NCBI RefSeq assembly: GCF_029369745.1
Contig: NZ_CP120210.1
Coordinates: 5,208,001-5,272,000, forward strand
Origin: Amycolatopsis sp. QT-25
GTDB lineage: Bacteria > Actinomycetota > Actinomycetes > Mycobacteriales > Pseudonocardiaceae
Direction of reading: 5' to 3'
DNA length: 64,000 nucleotides
Shown: positions 52,533 to 60,228 of the stretch, in pieces
How the letters are laid out: every line of letters starts with the position of its first letter
How positions within the stretch are numbered: position 1 is the first letter of the stretch
The notes under the pieces: generated by a model
Seen by the model: only the letters and a program-made list of their open reading frames with translations
Databases searched by the model: none
What the model was told of the DNA's origin: nothing
Made by a program: the position numbers and the translations under genes

Positions 52533-53986
52533 GCGGTGTCCACTGTAGACTGATAGAGGGCTCGGTAGTGCGGGTAGAACTCATCGTAGACATCGGCGTC
52601 CGCGCCGGGCCGGACGACCTCGGTGACCGGGTTCCAGGCTTCGATGTCCGGTTCGCGCCCGAGAGCGCAGGACGCGAGGACGGCGTCGCCGAACGCGGCG
52701 CCGATGGTCTCCGCGGGGATCTCCTGTTCGATTCGCGCGACGTCGCTGACGATCCGCGTCCACACACCACCCCGCGTTCCACCGCCGACGGCGACGAACC
52801 GGCGGGTGCCGCCACCGGCTTCCCGCATGGCTTCGAGGTTGTGCCGCACCCCGTAGGCCGTGCCTTCCAGCGCCGCGCGATACAGCTCGGCACGGCCGTG
52901 GGAAGTGGTGAGCCCGGCGATGATGCCTCTCGCGTCCGGATCGGGCACGGGCGTCCGTTCTCCCGCGAAGTACGGCAGCAACAGCAACCCGCGGCTGCCC
53001 GCCGGGACCTCGTCCGCCGCCGCGGCCAGTTCACCGAACTCGCCGCCGACGAGGTCCCGCAGCCAGTCGGTGATCGCACCGGACGTGGCCATCCCCGCCG
53101 CGAGCGAATAGGTGCCGGGGAAAGCGCCTCGGGTCGCCCACAGTCCCGGTCCGGGCCGGGGGTCGGCGAGCGTCTGGATCAGGAACATCGTGGTGCCGTA
53201 CATGAGCATCGTGTCCCCGGGCGCGGTGACCCCGACGCTGGTCGCCTCGGCCCAGGCGTCCACCGTGCCCGCCGTCACCGGGATCCCTTGGGGCAGGCCG
53301 GTTTCCGCGGCCGCTTCGGCGGTGACCGAGCCGACCACCTCGGTCGGCCACGCGAGCCTGGGCAGCTCGACGCCGGGAGCGATCGCGGCGACCCGGTCCG
53401 GCGCCCAGCGGCCCTCGCGCAAGTCGTACATCGGGTCGCATTGGCTCGCGGAATGGTGGTCGAGGACGTACTCACCGGTCAGCCGCAGCACGAGGAACGA
53501 ACTCGCCATCAGGAAGAGTTCCGCTCGTGCGAACACCTCCGGCTCGTGCTTGGCGAGCCAGCGCCATTTCGGCCCGACGGCCTGTGCGCCGAGTGCGCTC
53601 CCACCGCGTTCCACAATGGATTCTTCACCGAATTCCCGAGTCAATTCGCGGATTTCGTCGAATGCGCGGGTGTCGACGCCGTAAAGGATCGCCGGGCGCA
53701 ACGGTTTTCCGGAAGCGTCGGCGGGCAGCAGCACCGGCCCGATCCCACTGGCCGACACTCCGATGATGGGATGATCCCCGGCACCGGCGGAAAGTTCTCT
53801 CGTCAGCGCCAGGAAATCCTGCCACCACACGGTTTCGGCGTCGTGTTCGTACCAGCCGGGACGGGGCCGGGAAGTGTCGTGCGGCCGGGCAGCCCGCGCC
53901 ACGACGGCACCCCGGGAATCGACGAGGACGCCTTTGGAGCCGGAAGTGCCGATGTCGATGCCGAGCACCAGGCCCGGATCGCCCAC
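52463..53986 (-). CDS. FGGY family carbohydrate kinase (xylulokinase-like)
   Basis: 507 residues from GTG 53986. Actin-like ATPase fold: LVLGIDIGTSGSKGVLVDSR at the start (phosphate 1), GTVDAWAEATSVGVTAPGDT with the catalytic Asp, and FVAVGGGTRGGVWTRIVSDV (adenosine motif). It phosphorylates a free sugar or polyol; xylulose, gluconate or similar cannot be separated by sequence alone. The divergent LacI gene is the probable regulator. Confidence 0.88.
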   Translation of the reverse strand: MGDPGLVLGIDIGTSGSKGVLVDSRGAVVARAARPHDTSRPRPGWYEHDAETVWWQDFLALTRELSAGAGDHPIIGVSASGIGPVLLPADASGKPLRPAILYGVDTRAFDEIRELTREFGEESIVERGGSALGAQAVGPKWRWLAKHEPEVFARAELFLMASSFLVLRLTGEYVLDHHSASQCDPMYDLREGRWAPDRVAAIAPGVELPRLAWPTEVVGSVTAEAAAETGLPQGIPVTAGTVDAWAEATSVGVTAPGDTMLMYGTTMFLIQTLADPRPGPGLWATRGAFPGTYSLAAGMATSGAITDWLRDLVGGEFGELAAAADEVPAGSRGLLLLPYFAGERTPVPDPDARGIIAGLTTSHGRAELYRAALEGTAYGVRHNLEAMREAGGGTRRFVAVGGGTRGGVWTRIVSDVARIEQEIPAETIGAAFGDAVLASCALGREPDIEAWNPVTEVVRPGADADVYDEFYPHYRALYQSTVDTAHFLARKNSLAFTPENSRQSRLR

Positions 53987-54066
53987 GGCACGTCCTCACT
54001 CCTCCGCGCGAATAGCGCGATCAGCGGATGGTAACGATTGTCGGTCAAGCTATTCTTCCCGTGCGA

Positions 54067-54082
54067 AGGTGTCAAGACACCT
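54067..54082. promoter_or_regulatory. Inverted repeat AGGTGTCAAGACACCT in the kinase/LacI divergent region
   Basis: Seven-bp perfect arms around AA, 18 bp before the lacI-type GTG start and about 80 bp from the kinase start. It may be an operator for the LacI protein, although it lacks the central CG typical of that family. Confidence 0.45.
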
Positions 54083-54100
54083 GCAGAAGGGGAGGTCACG

Positions 54101-55081
54101 GTGGCCACCATCAACGACGTGGCGGCGAAGGCCGGGGTCTCGACGGCGACCGTGTCGAGGACATTGAACGGGAAGTCCACTGTGGACCCGGTACTCGCGG
54201 CACGGGTGCAGGCGGCCGCCGCGGAGTTGGGTTACCACCCGAACGGGCTCGCGAGGAATCTGCGTCGCCAGGAGACGGCGGTGCTCGCCCTCATCATCTC
54301 CGACGTGGAGAACCCGTTCTTCACCGCGATCGCCCGCGGCGTGGAGGACATCGCGCAGACCGCGGGCTATTCGGTGGTGCTGTGCAACGCCGACGACAAC
54401 GAGGAGAAGGAGCGGCGCTACCTCGACGTCGCCCTCCAAGAGCGGGTCGCCGGCGTGGTGCTCTCCCCCACCGGCCGGGCCACCAACGTCGACCGGCTGA
54501 CCGAGCGCGGCACGCCCGTGGTCGCCGTCGACCGGCCGCTGCTGAAGAACAGCGGCGACCAGGTGCTGGTCGACACCCGGCTCGCCGCCCGCGACGCGAC
54601 GCGGCACCTGCTCGACGGCGGCTACCGGCGCGTCGCGTGCGTCAGCGGGCCTGCCGGCGTGCGCACGGCCGAAGACCGGCTGGCGGGTTACACCGACGCC
54701 GTCGGCGAGGAGAACGCGCTCACCCGGCGGGCCGAGTTCCGCGCCGACGGCGGCAGGCGCGCCGCGCTCGGCCTGCTCGACGAACCCGAGCCGCCGGACG
54801 CGCTGCTGGTCGGCAACAGCACGATGGCGATCGGTGTTCTCGAAGCCCTGGCCGCACGCGGCCTGCGCTCGGGGCAGGACGTGGGGATCGTGTCGTTCGA
54901 CGACGCGCCGTGGACGACGCTGATCGACCCGCCGCTGACGGTGGTCGCCCAGCCCGCGAACGAGGTGGGCAAGGTCGCCGCCGAACTGCTGCTCGCGCGG
55001 ATCGGCGACAGCACGCGCACGGCCACGACGACCACGTTGCAGGCGAAGCTGATCGTGCGCCGGAGTTCACGGCGCGACTGA
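54101..55081 (+). CDS. LacI family transcriptional regulator
   Basis: 326 residues from GTG 54101 (GGGGAGG 5 nt upstream). N-terminal HTH and hinge: TINDVAAKAGVSTATVSRTL through NGLARNLRRQETAV. The periplasmic-binding-protein-like effector domain covers about residues 60-320 (VLALIISDVENPFFTAIARG; GIVSFDDAPWTTLIDPPLTV). Divergent from the FGGY kinase gene (114 bp apart). Probably a sugar-responsive repressor of that kinase and perhaps of itself. Confidence 0.92.
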   Translation: MATINDVAAKAGVSTATVSRTLNGKSTVDPVLAARVQAAAAELGYHPNGLARNLRRQETAVLALIISDVENPFFTAIARGVEDIAQTAGYSVVLCNADDNEEKERRYLDVALQERVAGVVLSPTGRATNVDRLTERGTPVVAVDRPLLKNSGDQVLVDTRLAARDATRHLLDGGYRRVACVSGPAGVRTAEDRLAGYTDAVGEENALTRRAEFRADGGRRAALGLLDEPEPPDALLVGNSTMAIGVLEALAARGLRSGQDVGIVSFDDAPWTTLIDPPLTVVAQPANEVGKVAAELLLARIGDSTRTATTTTLQAKLIVRRSSRRD

Positions 55082-55103
55082 CCCGGAGATCCCGCACGAC
55101 GTG

Positions 55104-55135
55104 CCTGGGCGACCGGTGCGCACCGGCCGCCCAGG
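55104..55135 (+). terminator. Terminator-like hairpin after the LacI gene
   Basis: CCTGGGCG-A-CCGGTG / CACCGG-C-CGCCCAGG forms a 14-bp stem with one mismatch and a 2-nt loop, 22 nt after the stop. No T run follows. The remainder of the 328-bp gap to 55409 shows no gene; its right end must hold the promoter of the toxin-antitoxin pair. Confidence 0.65.
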
Positions 55136-55409
55136 AACGCCCCACCCCCTTGATCCCCCAAGCCGGCCCACACCAGCCAGGTTCTCCGAAGCGGTGGGAA
55201 GAAATCGTTTACCTTTCGGACGGTAAATTCCTACTTACGACCTGTCAAGCGGGAGCCCTGGACACGGTCGCCCGATCCGGGCAGACTGGAGCGATATTGC
55301 CTACTGCGCGTGTTTGATTCCGTGCACTCTGTGTTCATCTCTGGTGAATTCTCCCACGAAATCGAGCTGAGACCGCACGAACCCGCACAGACGCGTTACC
55401 CTAGGCGCT

Positions 55410-55991
55410 ATGTCGATAGCGCTCGAGAACGTTCTCGCCAAGGCCGGCCTCAAGGTCGACGCCAACGAGTTCCTGAACCTCGTCGAGGACGCTGCGCGGC
55501 GGCTGACCCCACCGAACCCCGATCCATCGCATTACTTCTCGACGGATCAGCGCGCCGCGCTCACCGACGTCGGCCTGGATCTCTCCCCCCACGGCGAGGA
55601 CGAACCGGACTTCCGTGCCCGCACGGTCGCCGCGCACGCCGTGCTCGCCGATTCCGCGCTGAGCGTGCTGGAGGCGGCGAAGACACTGGGCGTGGACGAC
55701 AGCCGCATCAGACACCGCCTGAAGGAGGGCAGGCTCACCGGCTGGAAGGATCAGGGCTGGCGGCTGCCCGCCTGGCAGTTCGCCGGCTCCGGGGTGCTGC
55801 CCGGCCTGGAGGTCGTGCTGCGCGCGGTCCCCGAGGACCAGCCCGCGCTCGTCGTCGCCGCGTTCATGAGCACTCCACAGGCCGATCTGGTGATCAACGA
55901 CCATCCCGCCACACCGCGCCAATGGCTTCTCTCCGGCGGCGACCCCGAGCACGTCGCGAGACTGGTGTCCACGCTGGGTTCGCCGTTCTGA
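55410..55991 (+). CDS. RES-Xre type antitoxin (DNA-binding, Xre/MbcA-like)
   Basis: 193 residues. A central helix-turn-helix (SALSVLEAAKTLGVDDSRIR-HRLKEGRLTGWKD) resembles excisionase/MerR-like DNA binding. The C-terminal part (LPGLEVVLRAVPEDQPALVV, AAFMSTPQADLVINDHPATP, RQWLLSGGDPEHVARLVSTL) is the toxin-binding domain seen in RES-partner antitoxins. It precedes the RES gene by 96 bp; a TGCCCGAC / GTCGGGGGCA hairpin (55998-56028) in this gap could tune the ratio of the two. Confidence 0.85.
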   Translation: MSIALENVLAKAGLKVDANEFLNLVEDAARRLTPPNPDPSHYFSTDQRAALTDVGLDLSPHGEDEPDFRARTVAAHAVLADSALSVLEAAKTLGVDDSRIRHRLKEGRLTGWKDQGWRLPAWQFAGSGVLPGLEVVLRAVPEDQPALVVAAFMSTPQADLVINDHPATPRQWLLSGGDPEHVARLVSTLGSPF

Positions 55992-56087
55992 GATCCTTGC
56001 CCGACGACGAAAATTCCAGTCGGGGGCAGGCCGTAGGCTGACCCCACCGAGCAAGATCACCCGACAAGGACGGACGACTCCCGAGGT

Positions 56088-56744
56088 ATGGCCCGGCTCC
56101 CCCTGCCGCCCGCACGCTCTGTCCTGGTCAAGGAGCTGCACCGCACCAACGACGTGGTGACGGTGCACCCCGGCACCAGGCTGGTCAGGATCTTCACCGC
56201 GCACGGCAATCACCCCCAGCAGTGGAACTCGTTCCGCTACAGCGGCCCGCTCCCGCACGGCCGTTTCGACCCGCAGACCCCCGGTCGCGGCGGTCGCCCG
56301 GTCACCGACCCCGGAAACGGCGTCCTGTACTTCGGCCTCACCGTGCGCACGAGCATCGCGGAGGTCTTCCAGACCACCTCGACGGTCGACCGCAAATCCC
56401 GCGGCCCGCGCCTGGTCGTCGTCCGGCCGACCCGCACGCTGCGACTGCTCGACCTCGCCGGCCTGTGGCCGACCCGCGTCGGCGCCTCGCAGGAGATCTC
56501 CAGCGGTCCGAAGAAGATCACCCAAGCGTGGGCGCGTGCCATCCGCGCCGCCTTCGGCGACCTCGACGGTGTCTGGTATCGATCGTCCATGGACTCCGGC
56601 GGCCCCGCGCTCGCGCTGTGGGATCCGCCGGCCGGGTCCTCACTGCCGGTCGCGCCGGACGTGCTGCTCCCGTTGGACCACCCCGGGCTCGACGTCCCGC
56701 TGGGCCGGGTGTGCGAAGAGCTGAACTACACGCTGCTCAGCTGA
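56088..56744 (+). CDS. RES-domain toxin (NAD+-degrading)
   Basis: 218 residues. RES-domain features: TRLVRIFTAHGNHPQQWNSF with the active Arg, GVLYFGLTVRTSIAEVFQTT with the Glu, then VWYRSSMDSGGPALALWDPP with the conserved Ser that gives the family its name. RES toxins such as MbcT are NAD+ phosphorylases or glycohydrolases that exhaust NAD. The start is ATG 56088. The preceding gene is the cognate antitoxin. The 180-bp gap to the convergent peptidase gene holds nothing I can support. Confidence 0.88.
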   Translation: MARLPLPPARSVLVKELHRTNDVVTVHPGTRLVRIFTAHGNHPQQWNSFRYSGPLPHGRFDPQTPGRGGRPVTDPGNGVLYFGLTVRTSIAEVFQTTSTVDRKSRGPRLVVVRPTRTLRLLDLAGLWPTRVGASQEISSGPKKITQAWARAIRAAFGDLDGVWYRSSMDSGGPALALWDPPAGSSLPVAPDVLLPLDHPGLDVPLGRVCEELNYTLLS

Positions 56745-56924
56745 GCTCTCATACCGACGAGGGACAGGCGAAGGTGGCGTGGTGGAGCCGGCAGCGGGAG
56801 CGGACACCCGAGATCTTCGAAACTGTCCACAAGGGACATCATGACCCAGTGCCCGCTGTGCCGCCGCCGTGGTTCTCCCTCCTGAGGTACAGCCGACGAA
56901 AACCGGCCTCACCACTCACGAAGC

Positions 56925-58886
56925 TCAGAGGTGGCGCCCCCACCACTCCAGCACCGCGTCGAACCGTTGCACGCGGTGCCGCGGCAGCCCCGAACGCGTC
57001 AGTTCGTGCCCCTCACCGGGGAACAGCAGCAACTCGGCCGGGACGCCGTTCTGCCGCAGCGCCACGTACATCCGCTGCGCCTGCTCCAGTGGGCATCGCC
57101 AGTCCTGCTCGGAATGCGCGACCATGAACGGGATGTCGATCTTCCCGGCGTAGGTCAGCGGGCTGCGCTTGCGCTGCTCTTCGGGATCGTCGCCGACGTA
57201 ACCCCCGGCGAAGAACCAGCCGATGTCGGAACTGCCGACGAACGAGTCCCAGGCGTTGACCGCGCGCTCGCTCCACGCGGCACGGAACCGGCCGCCGTGG
57301 TGCGCGGCGAGCCAGCTGGTCATGAAACCGCCGTACGAACCACCCATGACACCGACGCGCTCACTGTCCAAATCGGACATCTTCAGCGCTTCGTCCAGCA
57401 GTGCCAGCAGATCGTCCGCGTCCACGGTGCCGAAGCCGTGGACGATGCTCCGGCCGTGGCTTTCGCCGTAGCCCGCGGAACCGCGCGGGTTCCCCAGAAC
57501 GACGGCGTAGCCCGCTGCCGCGAGCACTTGGGCCTCGTCGAAGACCTTCCATTCGTACGGCGCGAACGGACCACCGTGGATCATCAGGACCACGGGATGC
57601 GGCCCCGCCCCCTCAGGCCGGACGACCCAGCCGTGCACCGGGTAGCCGTCGGGAGCGGTCGTGTCCAGTTCCTCCAGCGGCAGGATCCCGATGTCCCGCA
57701 ACGCCTTCGAGTAGTCGGTGAGCACACGGGGACCTTCGTCCGACAGCAGCACGACGTCACCGGAACTCTCGGGTGTTTCGATCACCGCGACGATCCGCGT
57801 GCCGTCGACGGCGAACGACTTCACCGCGGCGCGCTCGCCCGCGAGGTAGCGCAACGACTTCAGCTCGGCGAGCTCGGCGTCGAGGGGAACGGCGTGCAGT
57901 TCGGCGGCGCCGCGGGTGCGGACCACGACGAGGACCTCGTCGCCGAGGACGACAGGAGGGCTTGCCGCACTCTCGCAGTCCACCGTTTCGACGTCGGTCA
58001 GCCGCCGTGCGGGCGAGGGTTCGGCACCGTACGGCCATGGCGCGTGCCAGAGCCCGGTGTTCCGGGCGACGTCCTCCAGGCCCGGGAATTCGGTGCCGTA
58101 GAACAGGATCGAACCGTCCGGGGCGGCGACCGGCCGATCGGCGGTGCCCGGGGTCCGGACCAGGAGCCGGGGTTCGCCACCGCCGGCGGGCACGGCGTAG
58201 ACGTCCGTCCGAACGGTGTCTTCGGCGGCCCAGCCACGCGGCGCGGTGATCAGGACGTGCTCGCCGTCGACCGTCCACGAGGGATGGTCGACGTCGGCGC
58301 GGTCGTCGGTCAGCGGGGTGAGCTCGGCGGGCGCGTCCTCGTCCGACGCGGTGACGGCGTCCATGACGAACAGACGCTGTGGACGGTCGTCGAGGAAACC
58401 GGCGCCGTCGACCCGGTAGAAGAGTTTCGTGATGTGCCGAGGGGCTTCTTCAGCGGGCTCCGGCGTTTCGCCATCCGCGTTCTCCGTGCCGTAGCGGCCC
58501 GGCTCGGGCACGCGGGCGACGAAGGCCATCCGGCGGGAATCGGGTGCCCAGACCGGGGCCCCCACGCCGAGGGGAAGGTCGGTGATCCGCTTCGCGTCAC
58601 CCCCGGCCGCGGGGATCAAGTGCACCTGCGGCTTGGCCGCTCGCCCGGCCCCCTCCCCCGCCCGGAGGAAGGCGACCCACCGGCCGTCCGGGGAGATGGC
58701 GGGGGCGGAGTCCTTGGTCCCGTGGGTCCACGGCCCTTCCCCGCCGCCGCCCTGGTCGACCCTGCGCAGGCCGACGCGGTAGCTGTTCGTCTTCAGATCA
58801 GGCCTGCTCACCGCGGTGAGCAGCAGGTCGCCACGCAACGCGGGGATGCCGGGGACCGTCAGGGCTTCGATGTCAACGGGACGCAC
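56925..58886 (-). CDS. S9 family peptidase (acylaminoacyl peptidase-like)
   Basis: 653 residues with no signal peptide, so cytoplasmic. The N-terminal beta-propeller covers about 20-390 (SPDGRWVAFLRAGEG, APVWAPDSRRMAFVARV); the C-terminal alpha/beta hydrolase domain has oxyanion HGGPFAPYEWKVF, nucleophile Ser in VGVMGGSYGGFMTSWLAAHH, Asp in HSEQDWRCPLEQAQRM and His in FPGEGHELTRSG. It cleaves short peptides or N-acylated ends. Monocistronic. Confidence 0.92.
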   Translation of the reverse strand: MRPVDIEALTVPGIPALRGDLLLTAVSRPDLKTNSYRVGLRRVDQGGGGEGPWTHGTKDSAPAISPDGRWVAFLRAGEGAGRAAKPQVHLIPAAGGDAKRITDLPLGVGAPVWAPDSRRMAFVARVPEPGRYGTENADGETPEPAEEAPRHITKLFYRVDGAGFLDDRPQRLFVMDAVTASDEDAPAELTPLTDDRADVDHPSWTVDGEHVLITAPRGWAAEDTVRTDVYAVPAGGGEPRLLVRTPGTADRPVAAPDGSILFYGTEFPGLEDVARNTGLWHAPWPYGAEPSPARRLTDVETVDCESAASPPVVLGDEVLVVVRTRGAAELHAVPLDAELAELKSLRYLAGERAAVKSFAVDGTRIVAVIETPESSGDVVLLSDEGPRVLTDYSKALRDIGILPLEELDTTAPDGYPVHGWVVRPEGAGPHPVVLMIHGGPFAPYEWKVFDEAQVLAAAGYAVVLGNPRGSAGYGESHGRSIVHGFGTVDADDLLALLDEALKMSDLDSERVGVMGGSYGGFMTSWLAAHHGGRFRAAWSERAVNAWDSFVGSSDIGWFFAGGYVGDDPEEQRKRSPLTYAGKIDIPFMVAHSEQDWRCPLEQAQRMYVALRQNGVPAELLLFPGEGHELTRSGLPRHRVQRFDAVLEWWGRHL

Positions 58887-58916
58887 GGCCCCGACGGTAC
58901 CCGATCCTTAGCAATT

Positions 58917-59891
58917 CTAACTACTGATTGAAGAGTCCTGGTCAGCGGCTTCCAGCTTCTTCGCCTTGGCGAGGCTGGCCACCGTCGTCACCGTCAGGAC
59001 CACGACGATGACGCTCAGGGAGACCCAGTTGTTGATGTCCAGCCAGTCCGGCACCACGTGGTACTCGTGCAGTGCGTGCAGGAACAGCTTGGCGCCGATG
59101 AAGGCGAGGATCACCGCGAGGCCGTAGGACAGGTACACCAGTTTGGTGACCAGGCCACCGAGCAGGAAGTACAGCTGGCGCAGGCCCATCAGCGCGAACG
59201 CGTTGGCGGTGAAGACCAGGAAGGCCTCCTGCGTGATGCCGAAGATGGCCGGGATCGAGTCGACGGCGAACAGCAGGTCCGCGCTGCCGATCGCGACGAT
59301 CACCAGGAACATCGGGGTGATCCAGCGCTTGCCGTCCTTCTTCACGAAGGACTTGTGCCCGTGCCACTCGTTGGTGACCGGGAAGAGCTTGCGCACCCAG
59401 CGGGTGAGCGCGTTCTCCTCGTATTCCTCTTCTTCGTCCTTGTTGCGGACCATGCTGATCGCGGTCCAGATGAGGACGGCGCCGAAGAGGAAGAAGACCC
59501 AGACGAACTGCGCGATCAGCGCGGCGCCCACGGCGATGAACACGCTGCGCATGGCGAGCGCAAGCAGGATGCCGATCAGCAGTACCCGGTGCTGATGGAT
59601 CGCGGGCACCTTGAACGAGGTCATGATGATCATGAAGATGAACAGGTTGTCGACGCTCAGCGAGTACTCGGTGATGTACCCGGTGAAGAACTCGACACCC
59701 GGGTCGTGTCCCCCGAAGATCCAAACGCCGATGCCGAACGCGACGGCCACGGCGACGTAGAAGATGACCCACCGGGCGGCTTCGCCGGTGGTGACCTCAT
59801 GCGGCTTGCGATCGACGATGACCAGGTCGAGTGCGATCAGCGCGAGCAGACCGCCGACCGTGGCGATCCATAGCCACAGGGGAACAGACAT
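58917..59891 (-). CDS. TerC family integral membrane protein (Alx/MntE-like)
   Basis: 324 residues from ATG 59891 (MSVPLWLWIATVGGLLALIA), with CCGGAGG upstream. About nine transmembrane helices; family-typical acidic membrane residues in YITEYSLSVDNLFIFMIIM and SADLLFAVDSIPAIFGITQE. An acidic cytoplasmic loop (NKDEEEEYEENALTRW) follows helix 4. TerC/Alx proteins are linked to manganese export or metal supply to exported enzymes. A yybP-ykoY-type riboswitch just upstream supports Mn2+ control. Confidence 0.93.
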   Translation of the reverse strand: MSVPLWLWIATVGGLLALIALDLVIVDRKPHEVTTGEAARWVIFYVAVAVAFGIGVWIFGGHDPGVEFFTGYITEYSLSVDNLFIFMIIMTSFKVPAIHQHRVLLIGILLALAMRSVFIAVGAALIAQFVWVFFLFGAVLIWTAISMVRNKDEEEEYEENALTRWVRKLFPVTNEWHGHKSFVKKDGKRWITPMFLVIVAIGSADLLFAVDSIPAIFGITQEAFLVFTANAFALMGLRQLYFLLGGLVTKLVYLSYGLAVILAFIGAKLFLHALHEYHVVPDWLDINNWVSLSVIVVVLTVTTVASLAKAKKLEAADQDSSISS

Positions 59892-59929
59892 GTAACCAAC
59901 CCTCCGGATAGTGCACAGCAGCAACTAAC

Positions 59930-60030
59930 CGGAGGTCTCTTCCGCCGGTGCGAGACCGGCCGACGGTGCCGGGGGGCCCGCGAAGACCACCGTGCTGACG
60001 ACACCGCCGCGAAGGAATACTCCCCTCACA
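59930..60030 (-). promoter_or_regulatory. Probable yybP-ykoY manganese riboswitch
   Basis: On the minus strand, GGGGAGTA (60025-60018) and, about 75 nt later, GAAGAGACCTCCGG (ending near 59931) frame a set of GC-rich hairpins; this box pair is the conserved core of the yybP-ykoY Mn2+ riboswitch. It lies in the leader of a TerC family gene, the standard target of this riboswitch class. Called by eye; a covariance search would decide. Confidence 0.75.
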
Positions 60031-60228
60031 GCCGGTCCAGTTTGACCTGTCTGTACGCGTGACGCCAGTTAAGGTTGCCCTTGTCACCAAGATGATGGCG
60101 TAACTCCCGTCACATCCACCTCTTCTCCTCCGACGGATACCCGTTTTGGTGACGACCTGACGTCACACTTGTGTGATCCGCGTGTGCCGGGGAGGCGACT
60201 CTCAGGTTCGGTGAAATACGGTCGTCCC

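Noticed and set aside
56841..56882. Short plus-strand frame MTQCPLCRRRGSPS
   Set aside because: It has a CxxC motif, but no ribosome binding site and too little sequence to support a gene.
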